Below, one piece after another: positions 55,261 through 63,993 of a stretch of DNA of 64,000 nt (positions within the stretch are counted from its first letter, which is position 1; each line of letters begins with the position of its first letter). This DNA is from Agrobacterium sp. AGB01. GTDB lineage: Bacteria > Pseudomonadota > Alphaproteobacteria > Rhizobiales > Rhizobiaceae. A program made the translations under genes and the position numbers. The notes beneath the pieces were generated by a model that was not told where the DNA came from, did not search any database, and was given only the letters and a program-made list of their open reading frames with translations. The DNA is taken from the NCBI RefSeq assembly GCF_014851585.1, contig NZ_JACVAB010000002.1, positions 806,001 to 870,000 of the forward strand, read 5' to 3'.

Positions 55261-55291
55261 TTGACAGATGAAGATCGGGCAGTCATATACC
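55261..55291 (+). promoter_or_regulatory. Candidate promoter of the tRNA-Tyr/tRNA-Gly unit
   Basis: TTGACA at 55261-55266 and CATATA at 55284-55289 with a 17-base spacer, about 80 bases before tRNA-Tyr. Confidence 0.5.
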
Positions 55292-55371
55292 CGGCCACAG
55301 ACGACGAACGGCGACGCGCCGGACACGGAAATCTGAACTAAAGCTTGGTAGCTTGATCCTCGCAGAATACT

Positions 55372-55456
55372 GGAGGAATGCCCGAGTGGTTAAAGGGGAC
55401 GGACTGTAAATCCGTTGGCTCAGCCTACGTTGGTTCAAATCCAACTTCCTCCACCA
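55372..55456 (+). tRNA. tRNA-Tyr (anticodon GTA)
   Basis: 85 bases with encoded CCA. Acceptor arms GGAGGAA and TTCCTCC pair fully; long variable arm (GGCTCAGCCTAC) typical of type II tRNA; anticodon loop CTGTAAA gives GTA; T-arm TTGGTTCAAATCCAA. Confidence 0.95.
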
Positions 55457-55481
55457 TTCTGCACGGATCGAAATCACCGCC

Positions 55482-55555
55482 GCGGGTATAGCTCAATGGT
55501 AGAGCAGCAGCCTTCCAAGCTGAATACGCGGGTTCGATTCCCGCTACCCGCTCCA
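55482..55555 (+). tRNA. tRNA-Gly (anticodon TCC)
   Basis: 74 bases with encoded CCA. Acceptor GCGGGTA pairs TACCCGC; the anticodon loop CTTCCAA gives TCC; T-arm GGGTTCGATTCCC. It is 25 bases after tRNA-Tyr and is probably cotranscribed. Confidence 0.95.
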
Positions 55556-55770
55556 ATCAATTCAATCACTTACATCTTATATTGCTTCGCTTGTGTCACT
55601 GCATGTCAGTCCACGCGGGTCGATTGTGGCTGCGTGTTTTTTTTCGATTCGGCAGCGGAAAATTCGCCACGCTTCGCAAGCTCCGTAAAAAAGCAGAGCG
55701 ATTCAGACCGTTTTTTCAGCAAGAAAATCGCAGTTTTTTGCGAGTAGCGTGTGCCTAAGAAGGTCACCAA

Positions 55771-56010
55771 TCAGTCGCCGTCCAGATCGGCAATCTCACC
55801 GTGAGACGCGATCAGGATGGGTGACGCCATGTCGCCGCTTTCATCGTCAACCATCACCTTGTAGGCGGCCACGCCAACGTGACGCGGTGCCATCGCGGCG
55901 GCGATCTTCTCTGCTGCTACTGCATTTGAAGCGGTCCGCATTTCACCGGGAACGATGCCTCCGCGGTTCTTCTTGAACGTCATTACAATGATTTTTTCAG
56001 CCTGAGCCAT
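55771..56010 (-). CDS. Small hypothetical protein
   Basis: 79 residues from the ATG at 56010, after a GAGG ribosome site. Opens with MAQAEKIIVMTFKKN; contains an alpha/beta pattern and an acidic end. Not recognised. It lies between the tRNA-Gly gene and the TerC region, on the opposite strand. Confidence 0.65.
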   Translation of the reverse strand: MAQAEKIIVMTFKKNRGGIVPGEMRTASNAVAAEKIAAAMAPRHVGVAAYKVMVDDESGDMASPILIASHGEIADLDGD

Positions 56011-56289
56011 AATGTCCCTCAAATCTGTTCTATAAATGTTCTCATTTTAAACAAGAGTCAATCTGGCGTTTTGATCGAGCGACGCAAAAGACGCTGGAAC
56101 CGCAGGCGCAGTTGTTTTTCACATTCAAGAGATCAGGGCGCTAGCCGCCGTCACCTATTCCTGAGGCGGGCGGGGTCGTGATTCCGGGGTGATGGCAGGA
56201 GAGGATTTACGGCTGTCGCAGCCATGTTTACAGGCGGTTTGTCTCGATGTGTATGGTCACAGATGACGTGATGTCGGTTTGCTTTGGAC

Positions 56290-56493
56290 TCAGTTTTGTC
56301 TGAGGCGCATTCTGCCTGTAAAGACCGAAATGAGTGCCATGACAACCAGTGCCGGCCAGAGGGTGCACAGGCTCATGCCAATCCAGTGAGCGAAACACGG
56401 CTTTGTATTGTGGCGCAGGATTTCAATGCCGGTATAGACAATGAAAATGGCTGCAATCAGCACATAGGCGGTGATCAGGACTGGTGTGTGCAT
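56290..56493 (-). CDS. Small two-helix membrane protein
   Basis: 67 residues with two hydrophobic segments: VLITAYVLIAAIFIVYTGIE and WIGMSLCTLWPALVVMALI. No family was recognised. It is preceded by AAAGAG four bases from the ATG. It may be real given its clean membrane pattern, but evidence is limited. Confidence 0.55.
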   Translation of the reverse strand: MHTPVLITAYVLIAAIFIVYTGIEILRHNTKPCFAHWIGMSLCTLWPALVVMALISVFTGRMRLRQN

Positions 56494-56739
56494 GAACTCT
56501 TTCAGGGTTTTTGCAGCCGCGCCTGCACGATACGGGCGCGGAAGCAGATAGCTTATGGTGAACGAGATGTTAATTCAACACCAGAATAGGCTGTTGTAAT
56601 GCCCCATTTGGGTGATGTGCATCGCATTCCTACGGTACGGAACCGTAAAAGCAAAAGCGGATCACAAGCTATGAAAGAGAATTTGAAAGCCGGGAGGGGC
56701 GGAGCGGTTTATCGCCGCGTACTGTCGGTGCTGCTGTCT

Positions 56740-56877
56740 TTATCGAAAGGAAGCAGATCCGTTTGATGTGGGCTTGTCCTGTCTTTCCGAATCCGCCTGA
56801 ACCCAGCGGAAGAAAAGATAGAGAGGCGCAATAATCAAAGTAAGGGTAACGATAGCGTCGATAAACATATGGTACAT
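56740..56877 (-). CDS. 45-residue single-helix membrane microprotein
   Basis: An ORF of 45 codons: MYHMFIDAIVTLTLIIAPLY opens it, followed by LFFRWVQADSERQDK and a Ser/Thr-rich tail. One clear membrane helix (residues 5-24), then charged cytoplasmic-looking tail. A GAGGTG lies about 14 bases before the ATG; the second ATG (codon 4) is also possible. Single-pass microproteins of this shape are common and usually bind larger membrane complexes, but none is adjacent except TerC. Confidence 0.5.
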   Translation of the reverse strand: MYHMFIDAIVTLTLIIAPLYLFFRWVQADSERQDKPTSNGSASFR

Positions 56878-57044
56878 CCCATGCAAGACACCTCATCATG
56901 AGGCGTTCCGGGCCCATATTGTCGAATATCTGTTGAGGCTTGCTGAACAAGTTCAGTTAACGACTTATTCTTTTGCCGTTAAAATGCGGGACAAAAAATT
57001 GACGGTATGCACGTCGCGTCCCGTTTTGTTTCGAAACCACAGCG

Positions 57045-57115
57045 ATAAATGCCTGATAAATGTTTCCGGCAAACCAGTTGTTTACTGTTTGGTTTGCCGA
57101 AAACGAGGCATTTAT
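57045..57115 (-). terminator. Nested hairpin after the TerC gene
   Basis: Outer arms ATAAATGCCT/AGGCATTTAT (ten pairs) enclose inner arms CGGCAAACC/GGTTTGCCG (nine pairs). It begins seven bases after the TerC stop on the leftward strand. There is no T-run, so it may be a processing or stability element rather than a simple terminator. Confidence 0.55.
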
Positions 57116-57121
57116 TGCTGA

Positions 57122-57757
57122 TTACTGGCCAAGATATGGCTGGACGTAAGGCCAGACTTCAATGCCGCCATGGTAGAGCATGTTAAGGGCAACATAGATG
57201 ATGACCATCAGGCCGAGATAGGAGATCCATCGGTAGCGGTGCAGAAGCTTCGCAACGAAGTTTGCTGCCAGACCCATCAGGGCGATGGAAACGACGAGGC
57301 CGATTACCAGAACCGTCAGGTGTTCCTGTGCCGCACCTGCCACAGCCAGCACGTTGTCCAACGACATGGAAACGTCTGCAATGACGATCTGCATGGCTGC
57401 CTGGAAGAACGTCTTGTGTCCCTTGGTCAGGTCGGCTTCATCGTCCGTGACCTCGTCTTCCATTGAACCGTTCTGCTCGCGCAGTTCGACCCACATCTTC
57501 CAACATACCCAAGCCAGCAACAGACCGCCGACGAGACGAAGGCCAACAATGTCGAGGAGTTGTACGGTTACGGCGGCAAAACCGATACGCAGCACGGTTG
57601 CGGCGATAATGCCGATCAGAATGGCTTTACGGCGCAGATGGGCAGGAAGGCCGGCTGCAGCAAGGCCGATAACGATAGCGTTGTCGCCGGCGAGCACGAG
57701 ATCGATGGCGATAACCTGAATGAATGCCGTAAATCCGGCAGCGGTGAAAATTTCCAT
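57122..57757 (-). CDS. TerC family membrane protein
   Basis: 211 residues with about seven membrane helices. Family signature near the start: IQVIAIDLVLAGDNAIVIGLAA, with the conserved Asp-Asn of the putative ion pathway, repeated in the second half as IVIADVSMSLDNVLAVAG. Members export manganese or calcium, or help metal insertion into proteins. A charged cytosolic loop (DEVTDDEADLTKGH) lies between the halves. A candidate manganese riboswitch precedes it. Confidence 0.9.
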   Translation of the reverse strand: MEIFTAAGFTAFIQVIAIDLVLAGDNAIVIGLAAAGLPAHLRRKAILIGIIAATVLRIGFAAVTVQLLDIVGLRLVGGLLLAWVCWKMWVELREQNGSMEDEVTDDEADLTKGHKTFFQAAMQIVIADVSMSLDNVLAVAGAAQEHLTVLVIGLVVSIALMGLAANFVAKLLHRYRWISYLGLMVIIYVALNMLYHGGIEVWPYVQPYLGQ

Positions 57758-57779
57758 GGATATATCCTGAAGCGGATGA

Positions 57780-57864
57780 TGGGGCGGCGCAGGAGAATGC
57801 GTCTAACAATGTCAGTGAAGGCAGGAAATGTGATTTCGGGCATGGCCCGTCGCCTTTCTCCCCA
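57780..57864 (-). ncRNA. Candidate yybP-ykoY-like manganese riboswitch
   Basis: Read leftward, the leader of the TerC gene begins TTGGGGAG, then CGGGC-CAT-GCCCG, then GAAATCA, and ends with CCCCATC that can pair with the opening TGGGG. The order GGGGAG - short hairpin - AAA.CA resembles the yybP-ykoY riboswitch, which controls TerC and other manganese genes in many bacteria. The length (85 bases) is fitting. The match is by eye only, and the exact core bases have not been verified. Confidence 0.5.
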
Positions 57865-58091
57865 AGGCGATTAACTGGCGTCATATGACATCGGAAACTT
57901 GCCGTAAACCATATCTTGCATGGCAAATCACAATAAAGTCATTTTGTGGCAGGGAATCATCTGGGTGAGCAGGGGGTGCTAAAGTCGCCGCTCCCTCGTG
58001 CTTGCACCGCGCACTCTTCTTCTTATATAGGGCCCTTAACGGCACGTAAGCACGCTTATATCGCGCGTTGAGCGTCAAACGGTATTTCTGT

Positions 58092-58121
58092 TTGACAATT
58101 AAGTCTTGCGCATTCGCTTAC
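58092..58121 (+). promoter_or_regulatory. Candidate tuf promoter
   Basis: TTGACA at 58092-58097 with GCTTAC at 58116-58121, an 18-base spacer. It is 70 bases before the tuf start. The -35 is perfect and the -10 weak. Confidence 0.5.
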
Positions 58122-58191
58122 AAAGCCTTAAACGGCGACACCAAACCGGTTCGCCGGGGAAACTACTTCACGTTCACAGGAAGCAATTCAC

Positions 58192-59367
58192 ATGGCAAAG
58201 AGCAAGTTTGAGCGGAACAAGCCACACGTTAACATTGGCACGATCGGTCACGTTGACCACGGCAAGACATCGTTGACGGCCGCAATCACCAAGTACTTCG
58301 GCGAGTTCAAGGCGTATGACCAAATCGACGCTGCTCCTGAAGAAAAGGCTCGTGGTATCACCATTTCGACAGCCCACGTTGAGTATGAGACGCCTAACCG
58401 TCACTACGCACACGTTGACTGCCCCGGCCACGCCGACTACGTGAAGAACATGATCACCGGTGCTGCCCAGATGGACGGCGCGATCCTGGTTTGCTCGGCT
58501 GCTGACGGCCCAATGCCACAGACCCGCGAGCACATCCTGCTTGCTCGTCAGGTTGGCGTTCCTGCTCTGGTCGTGTTCCTCAACAAGGTTGACCAGGTCG
58601 ACGACGAAGAACTGCTCGAGCTCGTAGAAATGGAAGTTCGTGAACTTCTTTCTTCCTATGACTTCCCAGGCGATGACGTTCCTGTTGTTAAGGGTTCGGC
58701 TCTTGCTGCTCTTAACGATTCTGACAAGAAGATCGGTGAAGACGCTATTCGTGAGCTGATGGCTCAGGTTGACGCCTACATCCCAACACCAGAGCGTCCA
58801 ATCGACCAGCCGTTCCTGATGCCAATTGAAGACGTGTTCTCGATCTCTGGCCGTGGTACTGTTGTTACCGGTCGCGTTGAGCGCGGTATCGTCAAGGTTG
58901 GTGAAGAAGTTGAAATCGTCGGCATCAAAGCGACGTCTAAGACGACTGTTACCGGCGTTGAAATGTTCCGCAAGCTGCTCGATCAGGGCCAGGCTGGCGA
59001 CAACATCGGTGCACTGGTTCGCGGCGTTACCCGTGACGGCGTTGAGCGTGGTCAGATCCTTTGCAAGCCAGGTTCTGTTAAGCCTCACAAGAAGTTCATG
59101 GCAGAAGCCTACATCCTGACGAAGGAAGAAGGCGGCCGTCATACACCGTTCTTCACGAACTACCGTCCTCAGTTCTACTTCCGTACAACTGACGTTACCG
59201 GTATCGTTTCGCTGCCAGAAGGCACGGAAATGGTTATGCCAGGCGACAACGTTACTGTTGAAGTCGAGCTGATCGTTCCAATCGCGATGGAAGAAAAGCT
59301 GCGCTTCGCTATCCGCGAAGGCGGCCGTACCGTCGGCGCTGGCATCGTTGCCTCGATCATCGAGTAA
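58192..59367 (+). CDS. tuf: Elongation factor Tu
   Basis: 391-residue GTPase that delivers aminoacyl-tRNA to the ribosome. [14 protein letters not shown] (P-loop), [12 protein letters not shown], and NKVDQVDD are the G motifs, followed by domains II and III. Codon use is very biased. Its position before tRNA-Trp, secE and nusG marks the second tuf copy (tufB position) of a rhizobial genome; the first normally follows fusA and lies outside the window. Ribosome site AGGAAG. Terminator 27 bases after the stop. Confidence 0.98.
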   Translation: MAKSKFERNKPHVNIGTIGHVDHGKTSLTAAITKYFGEFKAYDQIDAAPEEKARGITISTAHVEYETPNRHYAHVDCPGHADYVKNMITGAAQMDGAILVCSAADGPMPQTREHILLARQVGVPALVVFLNKVDQVDDEELLELVEMEVRELLSSYDFPGDDVPVVKGSALAALNDSDKKIGEDAIRELMAQVDAYIPTPERPIDQPFLMPIEDVFSISGRGTVVTGRVERGIVKVGEEVEIVGIKATSKTTVTGVEMFRKLLDQGQAGDNIGALVRGVTRDGVERGQILCKPGSVKPHKKFMAEAYILTKEEGGRHTPFFTNYRPQFYFRTTDVTGIVSLPEGTEMVMPGDNVTVEVELIVPIAMEEKLRFAIREGGRTVGAGIVASIIE

Positions 59368-59393
59368 TTCTTTCCCGTAAGGGATGGATTGAG

Positions 59394-59422
59394 AGCCCCG
59401 CTGGAAACAGCGGGGCTTTTTT
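59394..59422 (+). terminator. Terminator after tuf
   Basis: AGCCCCGCTG and CAGCGGGGCT, ten perfect pairs around GAAA, followed by a T-run. Confidence 0.9.
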
Positions 59423-59448
59423 GTTTTGGGCAGAGCAGGGGGAACAGC

Positions 59449-59943
59449 ATGATGCAATTTGTCGAAATCAGCGCATTTGCACCAACCGAGCGTGACGCGG
59501 TAACAGCGCTTATCGTCAAGATCCAGCAAGACGAGTTTGGTATTGCGATCACGGCGCAAGACCAGCCTGATCTCAGTGATATCCCTGACTTCTATCAATC
59601 CGGTGCGGGCGGTTTCTGGGTGGCGAAGCTCGACGGCGACATCGTTGGTACGATTGCCCTCAAGGATATTGGTGAGGGGCAGGGCGCCCTGCGCAAGATG
59701 TTCGTGGCGGAGCAGGCGCGCGGCAGGGAATTGGGTGTTGCGGCGAAGCTGCTCGGTCGCCTGCTTGAGGAGGCAAGGCGCAGCGGCATTACACAAATCT
59801 ACCTCGGCACGACGGACAAATTTCTGGCCGCTCATCGATTCTATGAAAAGAATGGCTTTGCCGAGGTGGCAAAAGAGATGCTGCCAAAGCGCTTCCCTGT
59901 GATGGCTGTTGATACAAAGTTCTATTGCATCTCCTTGAAATGA
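59449..59943 (+). CDS. GNAT family N-acetyltransferase
   Basis: 164 residues from the ATG at 59449, after AGGGGGAA. Motif A is LRKMFVAEQARGRELGVAAK; the closing GNAT element is AHRFYEKNGFAEV. It is inserted between tuf and tRNA-Trp. Substrate unknown. Confidence 0.9.
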   Translation: MMQFVEISAFAPTERDAVTALIVKIQQDEFGIAITAQDQPDLSDIPDFYQSGAGGFWVAKLDGDIVGTIALKDIGEGQGALRKMFVAEQARGRELGVAAKLLGRLLEEARRSGITQIYLGTTDKFLAAHRFYEKNGFAEVAKEMLPKRFPVMAVDTKFYCISLK

Positions 59944-59995
59944 TGTGTCTATCCGTGGTGACACGGGGTTTTGGGGTGCGAATCATTTGCTGGGA

Positions 59996-60271
59996 ATGCT
60001 GAGAACTGTGATTCTGGCCGGGTTTCTGGTGGGGCCTGCCTTTGCGCCGCCAGTCGTTGCACAAAGTTGCCCGGATCGACCGGCCTGCAAGGGCTGTGGT
60101 TGTAAAGGTGGCCCGGGTTATCGCGGGCCGGACGGCAAATGCGTTGGTTTCAAGGTGCTTCACAAGGTGTGCGGCAATCCACCGGAGACGCGCTGCACAT
60201 TTGAAAATGCGCCGGGCACTGGAGAGAACCGGGAATGCGCCCTGAAATCGGAACGAAAAAATAAGGGCTAG
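59996..60271 (+). CDS. Small secreted Cys-rich protein
   Basis: 91 residues with a signal peptide (TVILAGFLVGPAFAPPVVAQ) and a mature part with seven cysteines arranged as SCPDRPACKGCGCKGG, GKCVG, HKVCGN and TRCTF, plus CALK. Likely disulfide-bonded, periplasmic or secreted. The ORF opens at 59945; the ATG at 59996 is preferred because it begins the signal peptide. No family recognised. Confidence 0.65.
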   Translation: MLRTVILAGFLVGPAFAPPVVAQSCPDRPACKGCGCKGGPGYRGPDGKCVGFKVLHKVCGNPPETRCTFENAPGTGENRECALKSERKNKG

Positions 60272-60392
60272 GAAGTTTTCCCGTTACTCTTTGCAGGAAA
60301 AAGAAAAAACACCCTTGCCATTCGTTTCAGGGCGTCTTAAAGAGCCGCATACCGATTACGGAGATGGAAACATCCACGGTTGATCGGACTGA

Positions 60393-60468
<76 letters not shown>

Positions 60469-60662
60469 TTTTCCAGCAATGACAAGCGCGTTTAATTTGC
60501 GGCATGTTGGCTGGAAGGGCCGGATGGGATTTCCGGTGGAGTTCATTGAATGTCGATTTCCTCTTGTTAAATTGAGAATCGGCGTTTATGTAGGGTAAAA
60601 CAGACACGCGGTGCGTGGGGCTGATTTATCGGCTTTACGTGCCGTAATTGCGTGGGCAGTCA

Positions 60663-60863
60663 ATGGCATCCAAAACCAATCCATTTGCGTTTCTTCAGCA
60701 GGTTCGCTCGGAAGCGTCAAAAATTACCTGGCCATCGCGCCGCGAGACCATGATTTCGACGGCCATGGTGCTCGTCATGGTTATTGTGGCTGCGCTTTTC
60801 TTTTTCGCAGCTGACCAACTCATCGGCTGGTTGCTTCGCCTTGTGCTGAGCGTCGGTCAGTAA
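60663..60863 (+). CDS. secE: Preprotein translocase subunit SecE
   Basis: 66-residue, single-helix essential subunit of the Sec translocon. Typical amphipathic start FAFLQQVRSEASKITWPSRRETM and one membrane helix. The ATG at 60663 is preferred to the TTG at 60648. It is 20 bases before nusG, as usual. Confidence 0.93.
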   Translation: MASKTNPFAFLQQVRSEASKITWPSRRETMISTAMVLVMVIVAALFFFAADQLIGWLLRLVLSVGQ

Positions 60864-60882
60864 CGGATTTCCGGAGATAAAG

Positions 60883-61413
60883 ATGGCAGCGCGCTGGTAT
60901 ATCGTTCACGCATATTCAAATTTTGAAAAGAAGGTCGCTGAGTCGATCGAGGAGAAAGCTCGCCAGAAGGGGCTTGAGCATCTCTTTGAAAAGATTCTCG
61001 TTCCGACTGAAAAGGTTGTTGAGGTTCGTCGCGGTCGCAAGGTCGATAGCGAACGCAAGTTCTTCCCAGGTTACGTGATGGTTCGCGCAAACCTGACGGA
61101 TGAAGCTTATCACCTCATCAAGAATACCCCGAAGGTTACGGGTTTCCTGGGTTCGGACAATAAGCCTGTTCCTATCCCTGATTCTGAAGCTGATCGTATT
61201 CTCGGTCAGGTTCAGGAGGGTGTAGAGCGTCCGAAGTCCTCGATCTCTTACGAGATTGGTGAGCAGGTTCGCGTCTCCGACGGTCCGTTCGCATCGTTTA
61301 ACGGTGTTGTTCAGGACGTCGACGAAGAGCGTTCGCGCCTCAAGGTGGAAGTTTCGATTTTCGGCCGCGCTACGCCGGTCGAGCTGGAATACAGTCAGGT
61401 CGAGAAGGTCTGA
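60883..61413 (+). CDS. nusG: Transcription elongation/termination factor NusG
   Basis: 176 residues. NGN domain with WYIVHAYSNFEKKVAESI and FFPGYVMVRANL; C-terminal KOW domain GEQVRVSDGPFASFNGVVQD. It links RNA polymerase to Rho or the ribosome. Second gene of the secE-nusG unit; a small hairpin AGAGC-GAAA-GCTCT follows at 61419. Confidence 0.97.
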   Translation: MAARWYIVHAYSNFEKKVAESIEEKARQKGLEHLFEKILVPTEKVVEVRRGRKVDSERKFFPGYVMVRANLTDEAYHLIKNTPKVTGFLGSDNKPVPIPDSEADRILGQVQEGVERPKSSISYEIGEQVRVSDGPFASFNGVVQDVDEERSRLKVEVSIFGRATPVELEYSQVEKV

Positions 61414-61549
61414 TTGGAAGAGCGAAAGCTCTAATCGCGTGGAAGACCTGCTGGCTCTAGCCGGGTCAGCATCGTACCACGCAACCGCAGCCGCCGGAGT
61501 TTCCGGCATATGAGCCGGGCAACCGGTTCGATTTGAAAGGCAGAGAGAT

Positions 61550-61981
61550 ATGGCTAAGAAAGTTGCAGGCCAGCTCAAGCTTCAGGTCAAGGCAGGATCG
61601 GCTAACCCGTCCCCGCCAATTGGTCCTGCGCTTGGTCAGCGTGGCATTAACATTATGGAATTCTGCAAGGCGTTCAACGCTGCTACGCAGGAAATGGAAA
61701 AGGGTATGCCGATTCCGGTCGTCATCACCTACTACCAGGACAAGTCCTTCACATTCGTGATGAAGCAGCCTCCTGTAACTTACTTCCTCAAGAAGGAAGC
61801 TAAGATTCAGTCCGGTTCCAAGACTCCGGGTAAGGGCGCAAAGGCTGGTTCCATCACCAAGGCTCAGGTCAAGACGATCGCAGAAGCCAAGATGAAGGAT
61901 CTCAATGCTGCCGATATCGAAGGCGCAATGGCAATGGTTGAGGGCTCTGCCCGCGCCATGGGCCTGGAAGTGGTAGGTTGA
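61550..61981 (+). CDS. rplK: 50S ribosomal protein L11
   Basis: 143 residues. Motifs [20 protein letters not shown] and the rRNA-binding C-terminal end with [16 protein letters not shown]. Its gene leads into rplA with only two bases between the stop codon and the next ATG. Strong ribosome site AGAGAGA. Confidence 0.97.
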   Translation: MAKKVAGQLKLQVKAGSANPSPPIGPALGQRGINIMEFCKAFNAATQEMEKGMPIPVVITYYQDKSFTFVMKQPPVTYFLKKEAKIQSGSKTPGKGAKAGSITKAQVKTIAEAKMKDLNAADIEGAMAMVEGSARAMGLEVVG

Positions 61982-61983
61982 TC

Positions 61984-62679
61984 ATGGCAAAGCTTGCAAA
62001 GCGCGTACAGAAGACACGCGAAGGCGTTGATGCTAACAAGCTCTACGTCCTCACCGACGCCATCTCGATGGTTAAGGAACGGGCTGTAGCCAAGTTCGAC
62101 GAAACCGTTGAAGTTGCGATGAACCTCGGCGTTGACCCACGTCACGCTGACCAGATGGTTCGTGGCGTTGTCAACTTGCCAAACGGCACAGGCCGTGACG
62201 TTCGCGTTGCTGTTTTTGCTCGTGGCGCAAAGGCTGACGAAGCCAAGGCTGCTGGCGCTGACATCGTTGGTGCAGAAGACCTGCTCGAAATCGTTCAGGG
62301 CGGCAAGATCGACTTCGATCGTTGCATTGCCACTCCGGACATGATGCCGCTGGTCGGTCGCCTCGGTAAGGTTCTCGGCCCACGTGGCATGATGCCTAAC
62401 CCGAAGGTTGGTACGGTTACGATGGATGTTGCTGGTGCCGTTAAGGCTTCCAAGGGCGGCGCTGTCGAGTTCCGTGTTGAGAAGGCTGGTATCGTCCATG
62501 CTGGTATCGGCAAGGCTTCCTTCGACGCCAAGGCTCTTGAAGAAAACATCAAGGCATTTGCTGACGCGGTCATCAAGGCCAAGCCTGCTGGTGCAAAGGG
62601 TAACTACGTCAAGCGCGTAGCGATCTCCTCGACCATGGGTCCTGGGGTTCGCATCGACCCGTCGTCGGTTACTGCATAA
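61984..62679 (+). CDS. rplA: 50S ribosomal protein L1
   Basis: 231 residues. Motifs [35 protein letters not shown] and the rRNA-binding end. The ATG at 61984 lies just after the rplK stop; a TTG two codons earlier is less likely. L1 normally represses its own operon by binding mRNA. Confidence 0.97.
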   Translation: MAKLAKRVQKTREGVDANKLYVLTDAISMVKERAVAKFDETVEVAMNLGVDPRHADQMVRGVVNLPNGTGRDVRVAVFARGAKADEAKAAGADIVGAEDLLEIVQGGKIDFDRCIATPDMMPLVGRLGKVLGPRGMMPNPKVGTVTMDVAGAVKASKGGAVEFRVEKAGIVHAGIGKASFDAKALEENIKAFADAVIKAKPAGAKGNYVKRVAISSTMGPGVRIDPSSVTA

Positions 62680-63038
62680 TTTCGACAATCCCCGCTTGGG
62701 GTTGTTATACAAGAATTTCCGGCCTCACCGGCCGGAAGTTTCCGGAGAAATCCGGAATTCCTGTCCGAGATTGTAGGTGGCCTTTTTCCTTTTCAGGAAT
62801 TTGGCCTTAATCACGTTAACCTACATGAGACGGGTACGAGCCCGATTTTCGCATCCCTGTGGTGCTTAATAATCTGGTTTGAACCTGGTGTGCCTTGTGC
62901 CTTCAGCCTTCGGGTGAGAGAGCAGGGGGACAGGATCCTCGAGCGTCACTCGGGACTTTGATTTATCAAGGTTTCTTGGGGCAAAGGCAAACCCGATGGG
63001 GCCTGCATGATTGCGGTCCTGTCAACTGGAGACAGACA
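62680..63038 (+). promoter_or_regulatory. rplA-rplJ intergenic region with L10-type leader
   Basis: 359 bases. After rplA, CCCC-GCTT-GGGG with flanking ACAA/TTGT, then two tandem hairpins: TTCCGGCC/GGCCGGAA (62717-62737) and TTCCGG/CCGGAA (62740-62757). The leader of rplJ folds into a multibranch domain: GACAGGA (62939-62945) pairs with TCCTGTC (63017-63023) and encloses stems CC(T)CGAG/CTCGGG and CTTTGA/TCAAGG. This fits the autoregulatory L10(L12)4-binding leader known from other bacteria. The stems are seen directly; the protein binding is inference. Confidence 0.6.
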
Positions 63039-63557
63039 GTGGAAAGAGCGGAAAAACGCGAATTCGTCACGGAGCTGAACGAAGTCTTTAAGGCTTCCGG
63101 TTCGGTTGTCGTGGCCCACTATGCTGGCGTCACCGTTGCGCAGATGAACGACTTCCGTTCAAAAATGCGTGCTGCGGGCGGCACAGTTAAAGTCGCGAAG
63201 AACCGTCTGGCCAAGATCGCTCTTCAGGGTACGGAGTCAGAAGAGATCACTGATCTTTTCAAAGGACAGACGCTGATTGCATACAGCACTGATCCAATGA
63301 TCGCTCCGAAAGTCGTCATGGACTTCGCAAAGACTAACGACAAGCTCGTTATTCTCGGCGGTGCCATGGGTGCAACCGCGCTCAACGCGGACGCAGTAAA
63401 GTCGCTTGCGACCCTGCCTTCGCTGGACGAGCTGCGCGCAAAGCTGTTGGGCCTTCTCAATGCCCCAGCAACTCGCGTCGCTACGGTTGTTGCAGCACCG
63501 GCAAGCCAGCTTGCCCGCGTGTTCTCGGCTTACTCAAAGAAGGACGAAGCCGCTTAA
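63039..63557 (+). CDS. rplJ: 50S ribosomal protein L10
   Basis: 172 residues from a GTG at 63039, with CTGGAG nine bases before. Starts [20 protein letters not shown], contains [13 protein letters not shown], and ends with the L7/L12-binding helix [15 protein letters not shown]. The longer frame to 62895 lies in the leader and is rejected. Confidence 0.96.
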   Translation: MERAEKREFVTELNEVFKASGSVVVAHYAGVTVAQMNDFRSKMRAAGGTVKVAKNRLAKIALQGTESEEITDLFKGQTLIAYSTDPMIAPKVVMDFAKTNDKLVILGGAMGATALNADAVKSLATLPSLDELRAKLLGLLNAPATRVATVVAAPASQLARVFSAYSKKDEAA

Positions 63558-63615
63558 GGCGGTTTTTCGCTGTAAATATTCAAACCGGTTCAAACCGAAT
63601 TAAAGGAACTAAAAA

Positions 63616-63993
63616 ATGGCTGATCTCGCAAAGATCGTTGACGACCTCTCCGCATTGACCGTTCTGGAAGCTGCAGAACTGTCTAAGCTTCTCGAAGAAA
63701 AGTGGGGCGTTTCTGCTGCTGCTCCTGTAGCAGTTGCTGCTGCTGGCGGCGGTGCTGCTGCTGCTGCTCCTGAAGAAGAAAAGACAGAATTCGACGTTAT
63801 CCTGGTTGACGCTGGCGCCAACAAGATCAACGTCATCAAGGAAGTCCGCGCTATCACAGGTCTCGGCCTGAAGGAAGCTAAGGACCTCGTTGAAGGTGCT
63901 CCTAAGGCTGTTAAGGAAGCTGTTTCCAAGGCAGAAGCTGCTGACCTCAAGAAGAAACTTGAGGATGCTGGCGCCAAGGTTGACGTTAAGTAA
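63616..63993 (+). CDS. rplL: 50S ribosomal protein L7/L12
   Basis: 125 residues. N-terminal dimer domain [20 protein letters not shown], an Ala/Gly-rich hinge, and the C-terminal factor-binding domain with [20 protein letters not shown]. Follows rplJ by 58 bases; the pair is one operon. Confidence 0.98.
   Translation: MADLAKIVDDLSALTVLEAAELSKLLEEKWGVSAAAPVAVAAAGGGAAAAAPEEEKTEFDVILVDAGANKINVIKEVRAITGLGLKEAKDLVEGAPKAVKEAVSKAEAADLKKKLEDAGAKVDVK

Noticed and set aside
58174-59964. 596-codon leftward ORF opposite tuf
   Set aside because: It is antisense to tuf and the GNAT gene; its sequence reflects tuf codon bias and matches no family.
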